This document shows, one piece after another, positions 37,470 through 45,233 of a stretch of DNA of 45,233 bases (the first letter of the stretch is position 1; each line of letters begins with the position of its first letter). Origin of the DNA: Rhodoplanes sp. GTDB lineage: Bacteria; Pseudomonadota; Alphaproteobacteria; Rhizobiales; Xanthobacteraceae. Below the pieces are notes generated by a model. It saw nothing but the letters and a program-made list of their open reading frames with translations. It did not search any database and was not told the DNA's origin. Both the position numbers and the translations under genes were made by a program. The stretch spans positions 1 to 45,233 of the forward strand of contig NZ_JACAAX010000055.1 in NCBI RefSeq assembly GCF_013377085.1, written 5' to 3'.

Positions 37470-38969
37470 ATGTACCCCCTGCCCCGTGCCGCCCTCTCGC
37501 CCAACACCTACGCGTTCGAGTCGCAGCCGCTGGTGAAGCCGACCGGCTTTCGCGAGTACGACGCGCGCTGGCTGTTCGAGAAAGAGATCAACCTGATGGG
37601 CGTGCAGGCGCTCGGCATGGGGCTCGGCACGCTGATCCGCCGTGCCGGGGTAAAACCCGAGATCGTCACCGGACACGACTTCCGCAGCTACTCGGCATCG
37701 ATCAAATACGCGCTGGTCTCCGGCCTGCTCGCCGCCGGCTGCACCGTGCACGACATCGGGCTGGCGATCACGCCGATGGCCTATTTCGGGCAGTTCGCGC
37801 TGGACGTGCCCTGCGTCGCCATGGTGACGGCGTCGCACAACGACAACGGCTGGACCGGCGTGAAGATGGGCATGGCGCGGCCGCTCACCTTCGGGCCCGA
37901 CGAGATGACGCGCCTGAAGGAGATCGTGCTGGCCGCCGACTTCGATCTTTTGGGGGGCGGCGCCTACCGGTTCGTCGAGAATTTCCCGGAACGCTACATC
38001 GCCGACCTGACGAACCGGGCGCCGTTGAAGCGCAAGCTGAAGGTGGTCTGCGCCTGCGGCAACGGCACGGCGGGCGCCTTCGCGCCGGCGATTCTTGAAA
38101 AGATCGGCTGCGAGGTGGTGCCGCTCGACGTCGAGCTCGACTTCACCTTCCCGCGCTATAATCCGAACCCAGAAGATCTGGAAATGCTCCACGCCATCCG
38201 GGATGCGGTGCTGGAGAACGGCGCCGACGCGGGCCTCGGCTTCGACGGCGACGGCGACCGCTGTGGCGTCGTCGACGACAAGGGCGACGAGATTTTTGCC
38301 GACAAGATCGGCGTGATGCTCGCACGCGACATTTCGGCGCTCTATCCGAACGCGCAGTTCGTCGTCGACGTTAAGTCGACCGGCCTGTTCTCGACCGACC
38401 CGGTGCTGATCGCGAACGGCGCCAGGACCGAGTACTGGAAAACCGGCCACTCCTACATGAAGCGTCGCACCCACGAGCTGGGCGCGCTGGTCGGCTTCGA
38501 GAAGTCGGGGCACTTCTTTTTCAATACGCCGTTCGGCCGTGGCTACGACGACGGCTTCGTCTCGGCGCTGGCGGTCTGCGACATGCTGGACCGCAACCCC
38601 GGCAAGACGCTGTCTGAGCTGAAAGACGCACTGCCGAAGACGTGGTCGTCCCCGACCATGTCGCCGCATTGCGACGACGAGACCAAGTACGGCGTGGTCG
38701 ACGCCGTGGTGAAGCATTTTACCGAAGCGCAGGCGAAGGGCGCGCTCGTCGCCGGGCAAAAGATCCGCGACCTCGTGACGGTCAACGGCATCCGCGTCAC
38801 CGTCGAGGACGGCACCTGGGGGCTTGTGCGTGCCTCCTCCAACAAGCCGGAGCTGGTCGTCGTGGTCGAGAGCCCGGTGTCGGAGGCCCGCATGCGCGAC
38901 ATCTTCGCCGCCGTCGACGGCGTCCTGCGCACGCATCCGGAGGTCGGCGCCTACAACCAGACGATCTGA
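37470..38969 (+). CDS. Phosphomannomutase/phosphoglucomutase
   Basis: A 499-residue cytoplasmic alpha-D-phosphohexomutase of the ManB/AlgC type, supplying mannose 1-phosphate or glucose 1-phosphate for surface glycans. The phosphoserine loop is TASHNDNG (near 118), the magnesium loop DGDGDR (near 260), the sugar loop EKSGH (near 345) and the phosphate loop RASSNKPE (near 455). ATG 37470 has GAGAAGAAGG upstream and places the family N-terminus correctly; the open frame upstream runs through the palindromic element and is not coding. Confidence 0.93.
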   Translation: MYPLPRAALSPNTYAFESQPLVKPTGFREYDARWLFEKEINLMGVQALGMGLGTLIRRAGVKPEIVTGHDFRSYSASIKYALVSGLLAAGCTVHDIGLAITPMAYFGQFALDVPCVAMVTASHNDNGWTGVKMGMARPLTFGPDEMTRLKEIVLAADFDLLGGGAYRFVENFPERYIADLTNRAPLKRKLKVVCACGNGTAGAFAPAILEKIGCEVVPLDVELDFTFPRYNPNPEDLEMLHAIRDAVLENGADAGLGFDGDGDRCGVVDDKGDEIFADKIGVMLARDISALYPNAQFVVDVKSTGLFSTDPVLIANGARTEYWKTGHSYMKRRTHELGALVGFEKSGHFFFNTPFGRGYDDGFVSALAVCDMLDRNPGKTLSELKDALPKTWSSPTMSPHCDDETKYGVVDAVVKHFTEAQAKGALVAGQKIRDLVTVNGIRVTVEDGTWGLVRASSNKPELVVVVESPVSEARMRDIFAAVDGVLRTHPEVGAYNQTI

Positions 38970-38990
38970 GACTGTCAAGACCTCCGACTC

Positions 38991-39079
38991 GTCATGCCCG
39001 GCCTTGTGCCGGGCATCCACGTCTTTTCTGAATTTCAACGAACAAGAACGTGGATGGCCGGGACAAGCCCGGCCATGAC
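38991..39079. repeat. Composite palindromic repeat, copy C
   Basis: GTCAT/ATGAC ends, hairpin 1 GCCCGGC/GCCGGGC, middle stem ATCCACGT/ACGTGGAT and hairpin 2 GGCCGGG/CCCGGCC. All stems pair perfectly. Confidence 0.85.
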
Positions 39080-39441
39080 ACGTGATGAGGGCGTTGCGGA
39101 CGTCGCCGGAGCCACTCCCGCCCAGATCGCCACGAAAAGCCCATGGCGGTCGCGCGGCAGCGGATCGGAGAATGGCCGAGCGAGCCCGTCGCGCCGGCGA
39201 ACGGGAGCCCTCCGGCGGCACGAAGGCGGCGAACCAACCGCCGGGGCACCCGTTCACCCCCGCCATCGATTCATGATCCATAAATGTTCCTGAGGGTGGG
39301 CACCCCGCCCCGGACCCCACCTTGCCGGCGCGGCTTTTCCCGGAAAAGCCGGTTCCCTCCCCGGCGGTAAATGCTCTAGGGTCGCTTCGCCGCTCAGCCC
39401 GCGAGAAGCCGGGCGGGCCAACGCCTTTCCGGAGATAGACG
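39080..39441. other. Intergenic region before the CoA-ester lyase gene
   Basis: About 360 bp. The left part contains a possible gene remnant on the minus strand (39130-39281). The right part should hold the promoter of the lyase gene; an indistinct GCTCTA/GGTAAAT stretch near 39365-39378 is the only candidate. Confidence 0.4.
39130..39281 (-). pseudogene. Possible remnant of a DUF429-like gene
   Basis: From ATG 39281 the translation contains MAGVNGCPGGWFAAF, which resembles the N-terminal GVDGCxxGW motif of DUF429 proteins, with Asn for Asp. After about 20 residues the resemblance stops and the frame becomes Arg/Ser/Ala-rich. A repeat copy (38991-39079) lies beyond. It may be a truncated gene; the match is short and could be chance. 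Confidence 0.2.
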
Positions 39442-40317
39442 ATGAGCATCCGTCCGCGCCGCAGCGTGCTGTACATGCCGGGCTCGAACACCCGCGCCAT
39501 GGAGAAGGCCAAGACCCTGCCGATCGACGCCGTCATCCTCGACCTCGAGGATTCGGTCGCGCCGGACGCCAAGGCCGAGGCGCGCAAGCTGGTCGCGGCC
39601 ACCGTCAAGGGCGGTGGGTTCGGCCGCCGCGAGGTGTTCGTACGGGTGAACGCCGTCGAGACGCCGTGGTTCAGCGACGACATCGACGCCGCGGTGCCGG
39701 CCCGGCCGGACGTCATCCTGGTCCCCAAGGTGTCGTCTCCCAAGACGCTGGAGATGATCGGCCAGCGCCTGCTCGACATGCATGCCGATCCGCGCGTCCG
39801 CATCTGGGCCATGATCGAGACGCCGCTCGCCATCTTCGACATCCGCGAGCTCGCCGCCGCCTCCTCCGACAGCGAGACGCGGCTCGGCGGCTTCGTGATG
39901 GGCACCAACGACCTCGCCAAGGAGACCCGCGTCCGCCTTGTGCCGGGCCGCGCGCCGATGACCGGCTGGCTCGCCAATTGCGTGCTCGCCGCCCACGCCT
40001 ATGGGCTCGACATCATCGACGGCGTCTACAACAACCTGTCCGACCTCGACGGCTTCAAGCACGAATGCGCCGAGGGCCGCGACCTCGGCTTCGACGGCAA
40101 GACGCTGATCCATCCCAACCAAGTGGAGCCGTGCAACGAGGTGTTCTCGCCGAGCGTCGACGAGGTCGCGCTGGCCAAGAAGATGATCGCCGTGTTCGAC
40201 CAGCCGGAGAACCGCGGCAAGGGCGTGGTGCAGATCGACGGCCGCATGGTCGAGCGGCTGCATGCCGAGATGGCGCGCCGCACCGTCGCCATCGCCGAGG
40301 CGATCGGCATGGCGTGA
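39442..40317 (+). CDS. HpcH/HpaI aldolase family CoA-ester lyase (CitE-like)
   Basis: A 291-residue TIM-barrel enzyme of the CitE/malyl-CoA lyase group, which cleaves or hydrolyses acyl-CoA esters such as malyl-CoA. Seen: RRSVLYMPGSN at the N-terminus, LDLEDSV (magnesium-binding region near 37), the acid-rich IETPLA (near 132), GTNDLAKE (near 154) and the KTLIHPNQV end motif near 215. ATG 39442 follows GGAGA by 7 nt. Candidates are malyl-CoA/citramalyl-CoA lyase or (3S)-malyl-CoA thioesterase; the sequence alone does not separate them. No citD/citF partners, so citrate lyase is excluded. Confidence 0.88.
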   Translation: MSIRPRRSVLYMPGSNTRAMEKAKTLPIDAVILDLEDSVAPDAKAEARKLVAATVKGGGFGRREVFVRVNAVETPWFSDDIDAAVPARPDVILVPKVSSPKTLEMIGQRLLDMHADPRVRIWAMIETPLAIFDIRELAAASSDSETRLGGFVMGTNDLAKETRVRLVPGRAPMTGWLANCVLAAHAYGLDIIDGVYNNLSDLDGFKHECAEGRDLGFDGKTLIHPNQVEPCNEVFSPSVDEVALAKKMIAVFDQPENRGKGVVQIDGRMVERLHAEMARRTVAIAEAIGMA

Positions 40318-40342
40318 TCCCAGTCTTCACAAACTCCGACTC

Positions 40343-40431
40343 GTCATTCGCGGGCTCGACCCGCGAATCCATCGCTTGAAAAGAGATTCTTTCGAAGATC
40401 GATGGATTGCCGGGTCAAGCCCGGCAATGAC
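40343..40431. repeat. Composite palindromic repeat, copy D
   Basis: GTCAT/ATGAC ends, hairpin 1 TCGCGGG/CCCGCGA, middle stem ATCCATCG/CGATGGAT and hairpin 2 TGCCGGG/CCCGGCA. All stems pair perfectly. It lies 25 bp after the lyase stop codon. Confidence 0.85.
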
Positions 40432-40507
40432 GATGAAGGTCGATGACAACGAAGACTGGCGTGAGGCATCGCGGCGGCAGCCCTGCTGTGCGGTACCCCG
40501 CCCCCCG

Positions 40508-42271
40508 TCAGGCCGCCGCGTCGGTCGGGTGTGGGGATGTCACCGATTCGCCGGCCAGCACCCGGCGGATGCGGTCGTGCAATACGGCCTTGCGCAGCGG
40601 CTTGGCGATGAAGTCGTTCATGCCGGCGTCGAAGCAGGCCCGCACGTCCTCGGCGAAGGCATTGGCGGTCAGCGCCACGATCGGGATGCTGGTCCAGGCA
40701 CCGCCGAGCGCCCGGATGGCGCGGGTCGCCTCGAGCCCGTCCATCTCCGGCATCCGCATGTCCATGAACACGACGTCGAAGGTGCGCCCGCGCGCCTGCT
40801 CCAGCGCCTCGCGGCCGTTCGCCGCGATCGTGAGCGTCGATGGCACGCTCTCCAGAAGCTTGGAGAAGACGAGCTGGTTGGTGGGGTCGTCCTCGGCGAG
40901 CAGCACCGCGAGGGAACGGCCGGGGCCCTTCGGCGGCAGCGGCTCGGACGGTTTCTCCACCGGCGCGGCCGCGGCCTGCATGCGCGCCTCGCCGATCGGC
41001 AGGGTCACCGTGACCGTGAAGGTCGTGCCGACACCCGGCGTCGAGTCGACCCGGATGGTGCCGTGCATCTGCTCGACGATCCGCTTCGAGATGGCGAGGC
41101 CGAGACCCGTGCCGCCGAACTTCCGGTTGATCGAGGTGTCGGCCTGGGCGAACTCACCGAACAGCCGGCCGATCTGCTCGGGCGCGATGCCGATGCCGGT
41201 GTCGCGCACGGCGCATTCGAGGGTTGCGGTCGTCGCCGTCCGGCCAGTGCAGCGCAGCGCGACCTCGACGCTGCCGGCCGCCGTGAACTTGACGGCATTG
41301 TCGACCAGATTGAGCAGCACCTGCTGCAGGCGGGCGCGATCGCCGATCAGCAGCGCGGGCACGTCACGATCGAGGGCGACCCGCAGGGGCAGGCCTTTCT
41401 CGGTGGCGCGCGCCTCGATGATCCTGACGGTCTGCTCGACCACGGCAACCACCGAGAAAGGCAGCGCCTCGAGCTGGACCTTCCCGGCGTCGAGCTTGGA
41501 ATAATCGAGAATGTCGTTGAGCAGCCGCAGCAGGTCGCCGCCCGAGCGGACGATGGTGTCGGCGAGATGGCGCTGCTCGGGATCGAGCCTGGTGTCGAGC
41601 AGCGCCGACGACAGGCCGATCACGGCGTTCATAGGCGTGCGGATCTCGTGGCTCATCATGGCCAGGAAGCTCGCCTTGGCGGCGGTCGCCTCCCTGGCGA
41701 GCTGCAGCGCGGCCCGAGTCTGCTCGATCTGGCCGCGCAGATTGCCTTGGACCTCCTCGTGCTCGGCGACCGCGCGACGCAGCGAGCGCAGCGGCACCAG
41801 ATAGGCCGACACGAAGATGGCGACGCCGATGCAGAGGCCGAACAGTCCGACCACGCCGATCCGCACCAGCAGCGGCATCAGGCTGATCTCCGCGTGGACG
41901 ATACCGACCGTCGTGCCGTGGGCGACGATCGGCTTGTCAACCCGCAGCGCCGGGCCTTCGATCGGAGCGCCGACCTCCGCCACCAGCCCTCCCCCGGGCT
42001 CGGTGACGCTCTGGTGCTCGTCGATCCGGTAAAAGCCGATGAAGTCGGCGACGCGGTGCGACGCGAACCGCCAGATGTCGCCCTGGACATAGGCGTATTC
42101 GGCCACCCGGCGGGCCGCCAGCTCGGTCCGGTAGGCGAGCCGCGATTCCGCGGTCGTGTAGACGGTGACGCCGAACATCACCGGGCCGCCGATGCCGGCC
42201 AGCGCACCGACCAGGCCGGCGATGATCAGCACGGCACGGTTCAGATGGGCGAAGGAACGGGTGACGGTCAT
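40508..42271 (-). CDS. Hybrid sensor histidine kinase/response regulator
   Basis: A 587-residue inner-membrane sensor. Membrane segments at about 13-35 and 133-158 bracket an extracytoplasmic domain of about 100 residues. A coiled coil (165-200) leads to the HisKA domain with SHEIRTP (His208), and the ATPase has the N box (Asn325), DTGIGI (near 357) and GTGLGL (near 387). A C-terminal receiver domain carries the phospho-acceptor in [11 protein letters not shown] (Asp504). No Hpt domain is present, so output probably goes through a separate phosphotransferase or regulator. It lies 4 bp after a periplasmic binding protein gene, so the two probably form a ligand-sensing pair. Confidence 0.92.
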   Translation of the reverse strand: MTVTRSFAHLNRAVLIIAGLVGALAGIGGPVMFGVTVYTTAESRLAYRTELAARRVAEYAYVQGDIWRFASHRVADFIGFYRIDEHQSVTEPGGGLVAEVGAPIEGPALRVDKPIVAHGTTVGIVHAEISLMPLLVRIGVVGLFGLCIGVAIFVSAYLVPLRSLRRAVAEHEEVQGNLRGQIEQTRAALQLAREATAAKASFLAMMSHEIRTPMNAVIGLSSALLDTRLDPEQRHLADTIVRSGGDLLRLLNDILDYSKLDAGKVQLEALPFSVVAVVEQTVRIIEARATEKGLPLRVALDRDVPALLIGDRARLQQVLLNLVDNAVKFTAAGSVEVALRCTGRTATTATLECAVRDTGIGIAPEQIGRLFGEFAQADTSINRKFGGTGLGLAISKRIVEQMHGTIRVDSTPGVGTTFTVTVTLPIGEARMQAAAAPVEKPSEPLPPKGPGRSLAVLLAEDDPTNQLVFSKLLESVPSTLTIAANGREALEQARGRTFDVVFMDMRMPEMDGLEATRAIRALGGAWTSIPIVALTANAFAEDVRACFDAGMNDFIAKPLRKAVLHDRIRRVLAGESVTSPHPTDAAA

Positions 42272-42275
42272 GGCG

Positions 42276-43106
42276 CTACTCGAACGGCGTCGCGCCGAGC
42301 GAGGCGATCAGCGCGCGTCCCGCCTCGGACCGGAGATGGGCCACGAACGCTGTCGCGGCCGGCTTCGGCGCCGCCGGCAGCACCAGGCAGATGCTCGCCG
42401 ACATCGGATAGGTCTTGTCCGCCACGGCCGCGACCGCGGGCGTTATACCGTCCACCGTGACGAGCCGCAGGTCGAGCCGCTCGGCGCGGACCTGCAGCAA
42501 CGACATCATGGCGAACGAGCCGGCCGTGCGCACGGCGATCTCGGCGTTCTCCTGGTCGGTGGTGGCGATCGGCACGCCGGACCGCTTGTAGGCATGCTCC
42601 AGCGCCGGAGCCATCGCCGGCCCCAGGGCGACCAGGTAGCCGTTTTCGGATCCGGCGCGCGACCGCAGAATGATCTTCAGGGGAGTGCTGTCCGGCCAAG
42701 CCGGGCCCGGATTCGCATACAGGGTCGGCAGATCCGCGAGGCGAATCCCGGCCGGCGCCGGATGCGACGAGGCGAACAGGAGCGGTGTGGTCGCGCAGCC
42801 AGCCTCGACCAGACCGGTCGCCTGCTCCTCGGCCGTGAGGTTGCGTCCGGCGACGGCGATGTCGATGGCCCGGGCCGCGAGGGCGCGCAGCCCGCCGGGC
42901 GTGCCGAGGCTCGGCATCACCTCGACCCGGATGTCCGGTGCCGCAGTCCGCAGGCTGTCGCCGATCTGCCGCATGGCGGCGAGCGCCATTCCGGTGCCGC
43001 CGATCCGCAGCGGCGCGTCACCGGCCGCGACCCCCACGGGCGCGACACAGACGGCCAGCCCCAGAGCCATGAGGCGCCACACCCGGACGACCAACCGAAC
43101 CGCCAT
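42276..43106 (-). CDS. Periplasmic substrate-binding protein (PstS-like fold)
   Basis: A 276-residue exported binding protein. The signal peptide (residues 1-26) ends with VGVAAG. The mature part starts [13 protein letters not shown], a phosphate/anion-binding-like loop of the PBP type-2 superfamily, and has further landmarks [11 protein letters not shown] and SENGYL. ATG 43106 has AGAGGA directly upstream. The frame is open to 43574, but the extension carries no signal peptide. No permease or ATPase gene is adjacent; the next gene, 4 bp away, is the hybrid kinase. It is thus more likely a sensor accessory than a transporter part. Confidence 0.85.
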   Translation of the reverse strand: MAVRLVVRVWRLMALGLAVCVAPVGVAAGDAPLRIGGTGMALAAMRQIGDSLRTAAPDIRVEVMPSLGTPGGLRALAARAIDIAVAGRNLTAEEQATGLVEAGCATTPLLFASSHPAPAGIRLADLPTLYANPGPAWPDSTPLKIILRSRAGSENGYLVALGPAMAPALEHAYKRSGVPIATTDQENAEIAVRTAGSFAMMSLLQVRAERLDLRLVTVDGITPAVAAVADKTYPMSASICLVLPAAPKPAATAFVAHLRSEAGRALIASLGATPFE

Positions 43107-43528
43107 CCTGTCCTCTGCAGCTACGAAGCGAGGAGCCTCGAGGGACCGCCGAGAATCCAGTGAAACACATGGCAGTAAATCGATGCTTATGCGCGAGCCG
43201 CATCTGGCCACTTGGTAGATGTGGAGACGGTCGGCATCGTAAAACTTTACGGATTTCGTTTCGATGTGGGACACGGAAACGCCGGCACCCCCTTCGCAGA
43301 GGTTCATGCGTTCTGCTGGCAAGCGCCCTGGCCGACGCCCGCCGGGGCCGCAAGCCCGACGCTCTCCAGACCGGGAAAACCTCGTATCTCGAAGCACTTC
43401 GTCGGGACGCAGGGCAGCCCTCGGACGGACGTTCACGGCGCCGTCACGACGGATTGCATCGGCGCGCGCATGACGGCACGGCCGGCGCGCATGTTGATGA
43501 CCGCGGGCCCCGCCGCTAGCGTCGGCCC
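43107..43528. other. Divergent promoter region of the binding-protein/kinase operon and MFS gene
   Basis: About 420 bp without a supported gene. A perfect 14-bp palindrome CGTAAA-AC-TTTACG lies at 43238-43251, 132 bp before the binding-protein start, and may be an operator. The surrounding 80 bp are A+T-richer than the genes. Confidence 0.45.
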
Positions 43529-45181
43529 ATGACATCCCCCGCCCCCGCCGCGCCGGTGCCCGGTTCCGCCACACCCGGCGCGTTCGCGCCGTTCCGCCAC
43601 AAGACCTTCACGGTGCTGTGGAGCGCCACCGTGATCAGCAATGTCGGCGCCTGGATGTACAACGCCGCCGCCGGCTGGCTGATCGCCGTGCTCGACCCGA
43701 ACCCGCTCACCGTGTCGCTGGTGCAGGTGGCGACTATGCTGCCGATGGCGCTCTTCGCGCTGCCGGCCGGCGCGCTCGCCGACATCGTCGACCGCCGCCG
43801 CCTGCTGATCGCCGTGCAGGCCGCGACGCTCATGGCCTCGGCGCTGCTCGGGCTGATCGTGCTCGTCGGCGGCGCGACGCCGACGCTGGTGCTCGGCTTC
43901 ACGTTCGCGGCCGGCGTCGGCGCCGCCATGGTGGCGCCGGCCTGGCAGGCCGTGGTGCCGCAGCTCGTGCCAAAAGCCGAGCTGCCGAGCGCCGTCGCGC
44001 TCAACAGCGTCGGCATCAATATCAGCCGGGCGATCGGCCCGGCGCTCGCCGGCCTCGCCATTGCCGGATTCGGGCTCGCCGCGCCGTTCCTGCTCAATGC
44101 GCTCGGCTTCGTGCTGGTGATCGCGGCGCTCGCCTGGTGGCAGACCAAGGGCGCGCGCCTGAGCCAGCTCCCGGCCGAGCGCTTCGGCAACGCCGTGCGG
44201 ATCGGCCTGCGGCATGCGCGGAGGAATCCGCATCTGCGCGCGACGCTCGCCCGCAGCGTCGGCTTCTTCTTGTTCGCCAGCGCCTACTGGGCGCTGCTGC
44301 CGCTGATCGCCCGCGACCGGGTCGAGGGCGGCCCGCAGCTCTACGGCGTGATGCTGGGCGCCATCGGCGTCGGCGCACTGCTCGGCGCGATCGCGCTGCC
44401 GCGCCTGAAGGCGAGGCTCGGCGCCGACCGGCTGGTCGCCGCCGGCACGATCGGCACGGCCGTGGCGCTGGTGCTGTTCGCGCTCGCCCGCCATCCCGCG
44501 CCGGCACTGGCCGCCAGCCTGATCGCCGGCGCGGCGTGGATCCAGGTGCTGTCGAGCCTCAACGTCTCGGCCCAGGTGGCGCTGCCCGACTGGGTGCGCG
44601 GACGCGGGCTCGCCGTCTTCGTCACCGTGATGTCGGCCGCGATGACGCTCGGCAGCCTCGTGTGGGGCAAGCTCGCCGGACAGATCGGGCTGCCATGGAC
44701 GCTGCTGATCGCCGCCGCCGGCCTTTTGGCCGCCATTCCGCTGACCAAGGGGGCAAAACTGCAGACCGGGCTCGGCGTGGATCTGTCGCCGTCGATGCAC
44801 TGGCCGCAGCCGGTGCTGTCGCAGGACGTGGCGCCCGACCGCGGCCCCGTGATGGTGAGCATCGAGTACCGCATCGATCCGAAGGACCGCGACACGTTCC
44901 TGGACAAGCTCGCCGTGATGGAGCACGAGCGCCGCCGCGACGGCGCCTATGCGTGGGCCGTCTTCGACGACGCGGCGGCCGAGGGCCGCTTCGTCGAGAC
45001 CTTCATGGTCGAGTCGTGGCTCGAGCATTTGCGCCAACACGAGCGCATCACCCGCGCGGCCCGCGTGCTGCAGGACGAGATCCGCGCCCTCAACGCGCCG
45101 GGCTTTCCGGCCGTGACGCATCTGATCGCAACGGACATGCCCCGCGGGGTGGCGCCAGCGGAGGAGGAGGAGGAGGCTTAG
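43529..45181 (+). CDS. MFS transporter (EntS-like) with a C-terminal extra domain
   Basis: A 550-residue protein. Residues about 20-410 form a 12-helix major facilitator of the EntS/TMS3 group, with the loop motif GALADIVDRRRL near 80. After it comes a soluble C-terminal domain of about 130 residues (415-545), with IEYRIDPKDRDTFLDKL and AWAVFDDAAAEGRFVETFMVESW; it resembles an antibiotic-monooxygenase-like ferredoxin fold. The tail ends in five Glu. It probably exports a small molecule. The ribosome site before ATG 43529 is weak. No substrate gene lies nearby within the window. Confidence 0.88.
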   Translation: MTSPAPAAPVPGSATPGAFAPFRHKTFTVLWSATVISNVGAWMYNAAAGWLIAVLDPNPLTVSLVQVATMLPMALFALPAGALADIVDRRRLLIAVQAATLMASALLGLIVLVGGATPTLVLGFTFAAGVGAAMVAPAWQAVVPQLVPKAELPSAVALNSVGINISRAIGPALAGLAIAGFGLAAPFLLNALGFVLVIAALAWWQTKGARLSQLPAERFGNAVRIGLRHARRNPHLRATLARSVGFFLFASAYWALLPLIARDRVEGGPQLYGVMLGAIGVGALLGAIALPRLKARLGADRLVAAGTIGTAVALVLFALARHPAPALAASLIAGAAWIQVLSSLNVSAQVALPDWVRGRGLAVFVTVMSAAMTLGSLVWGKLAGQIGLPWTLLIAAAGLLAAIPLTKGAKLQTGLGVDLSPSMHWPQPVLSQDVAPDRGPVMVSIEYRIDPKDRDTFLDKLAVMEHERRRDGAYAWAVFDDAAAEGRFVETFMVESWLEHLRQHERITRAARVLQDEIRALNAPGFPAVTHLIATDMPRGVAPAEEEEEA

Positions 45182-45233
45182 GGTCCGTACTCAATTTGCT
45201 TGCAGGGCGGATCGTCGGCTGATTCAAGGGCTC

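Noticed and set aside
34416-40431. CRISPR array or tandem repeats
   Set aside because: The repeats are dispersed, palindromic and about 90 bp long, with genes between them; there is no regular spacer pattern and no cas gene.
45182-45233. Possible insertion-sequence end at the right edge
   Set aside because: The last 50 bases vaguely recall ends seen near IS5-type elements, but no inverted repeat partner or transposase lies in the window.

Overview
The window is high-GC (roughly two-thirds G+C) alphaproteobacterial chromosome. A short light-harvesting gene pair on the minus strand (pucB 29588-29728, pucA 29391-29570) shows that the host is an anoxygenic purple phototroph. Together with the tripartite-tricarboxylate (Bug) receptors, the alphaproteobacterial type of intergenic palindromes and the gene repertoire, this points to a purple non-sulfur member of the Hyphomicrobiales, perhaps Rhodoplanes-like. 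That genus guess is inference. I see no rRNA, tRNA, CRISPR array, integrase or complete insertion sequence.

Layout. 1-899 has no convincing gene, but it holds an outward minus-strand promoter and two perfect tandem hairpins. 900-6300 carries an M23 cell-wall peptidase, an NCS2 nucleobase permease with a textbook terminator, and a solitary lpxD. 6298-10283 has clpB and a divergent FAD-dependent L-2-hydroxyacid oxidase. 10293-15070 is a catabolic cluster: a minus-strand operon of a Bug receptor, two DapA-family lyases (one lacking the Schiff-base lysine) and an SDR, with a divergent LysR regulator. 15111-18273 has an ArsB/NhaD-type ion transporter and a patatin-like lipoprotein. 18297-25175 is a second catabolic cluster: a Tat-exported M20 amidohydrolase and an IclR regulator on the minus strand, facing a plus-strand operon of MmgE/PrpD, an octopine/nopaline-dehydrogenase-family enzyme and another Bug receptor.

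25563-31575 (minus strand) has DNA polymerase I with a degenerate proofreading site, a small GlsB/YeaQ-type membrane protein, the pucBA operon with its PpsR/CrtJ-type promoter and a 22-codon leader ORF, a DUF488 protein and an acyltransferase-3 membrane protein. 31875-40317 (plus strand) has hrpB, a retropepsin-like protease, two alpha-D-phosphohexomutases and a CitE-like CoA-ester lyase. The gaps between these genes hold a family of about 90-bp composite palindromes and two larger nested palindromes. 40508-45181 has a hybrid histidine kinase cotranscribed with a periplasmic binding protein, then an MFS exporter with an extra C-terminal domain.

The strongest observations are: the orphan Phaeospirillum molischianum-type LH2 pair with an alpha Trp45 to Phe change and a promoter and leader that look regulated; the DapA paralogue with Ile in place of the catalytic Lys; the polymerase I that has lost proofreading ligands; and the repeat family, whose stems vary but keep pairing.
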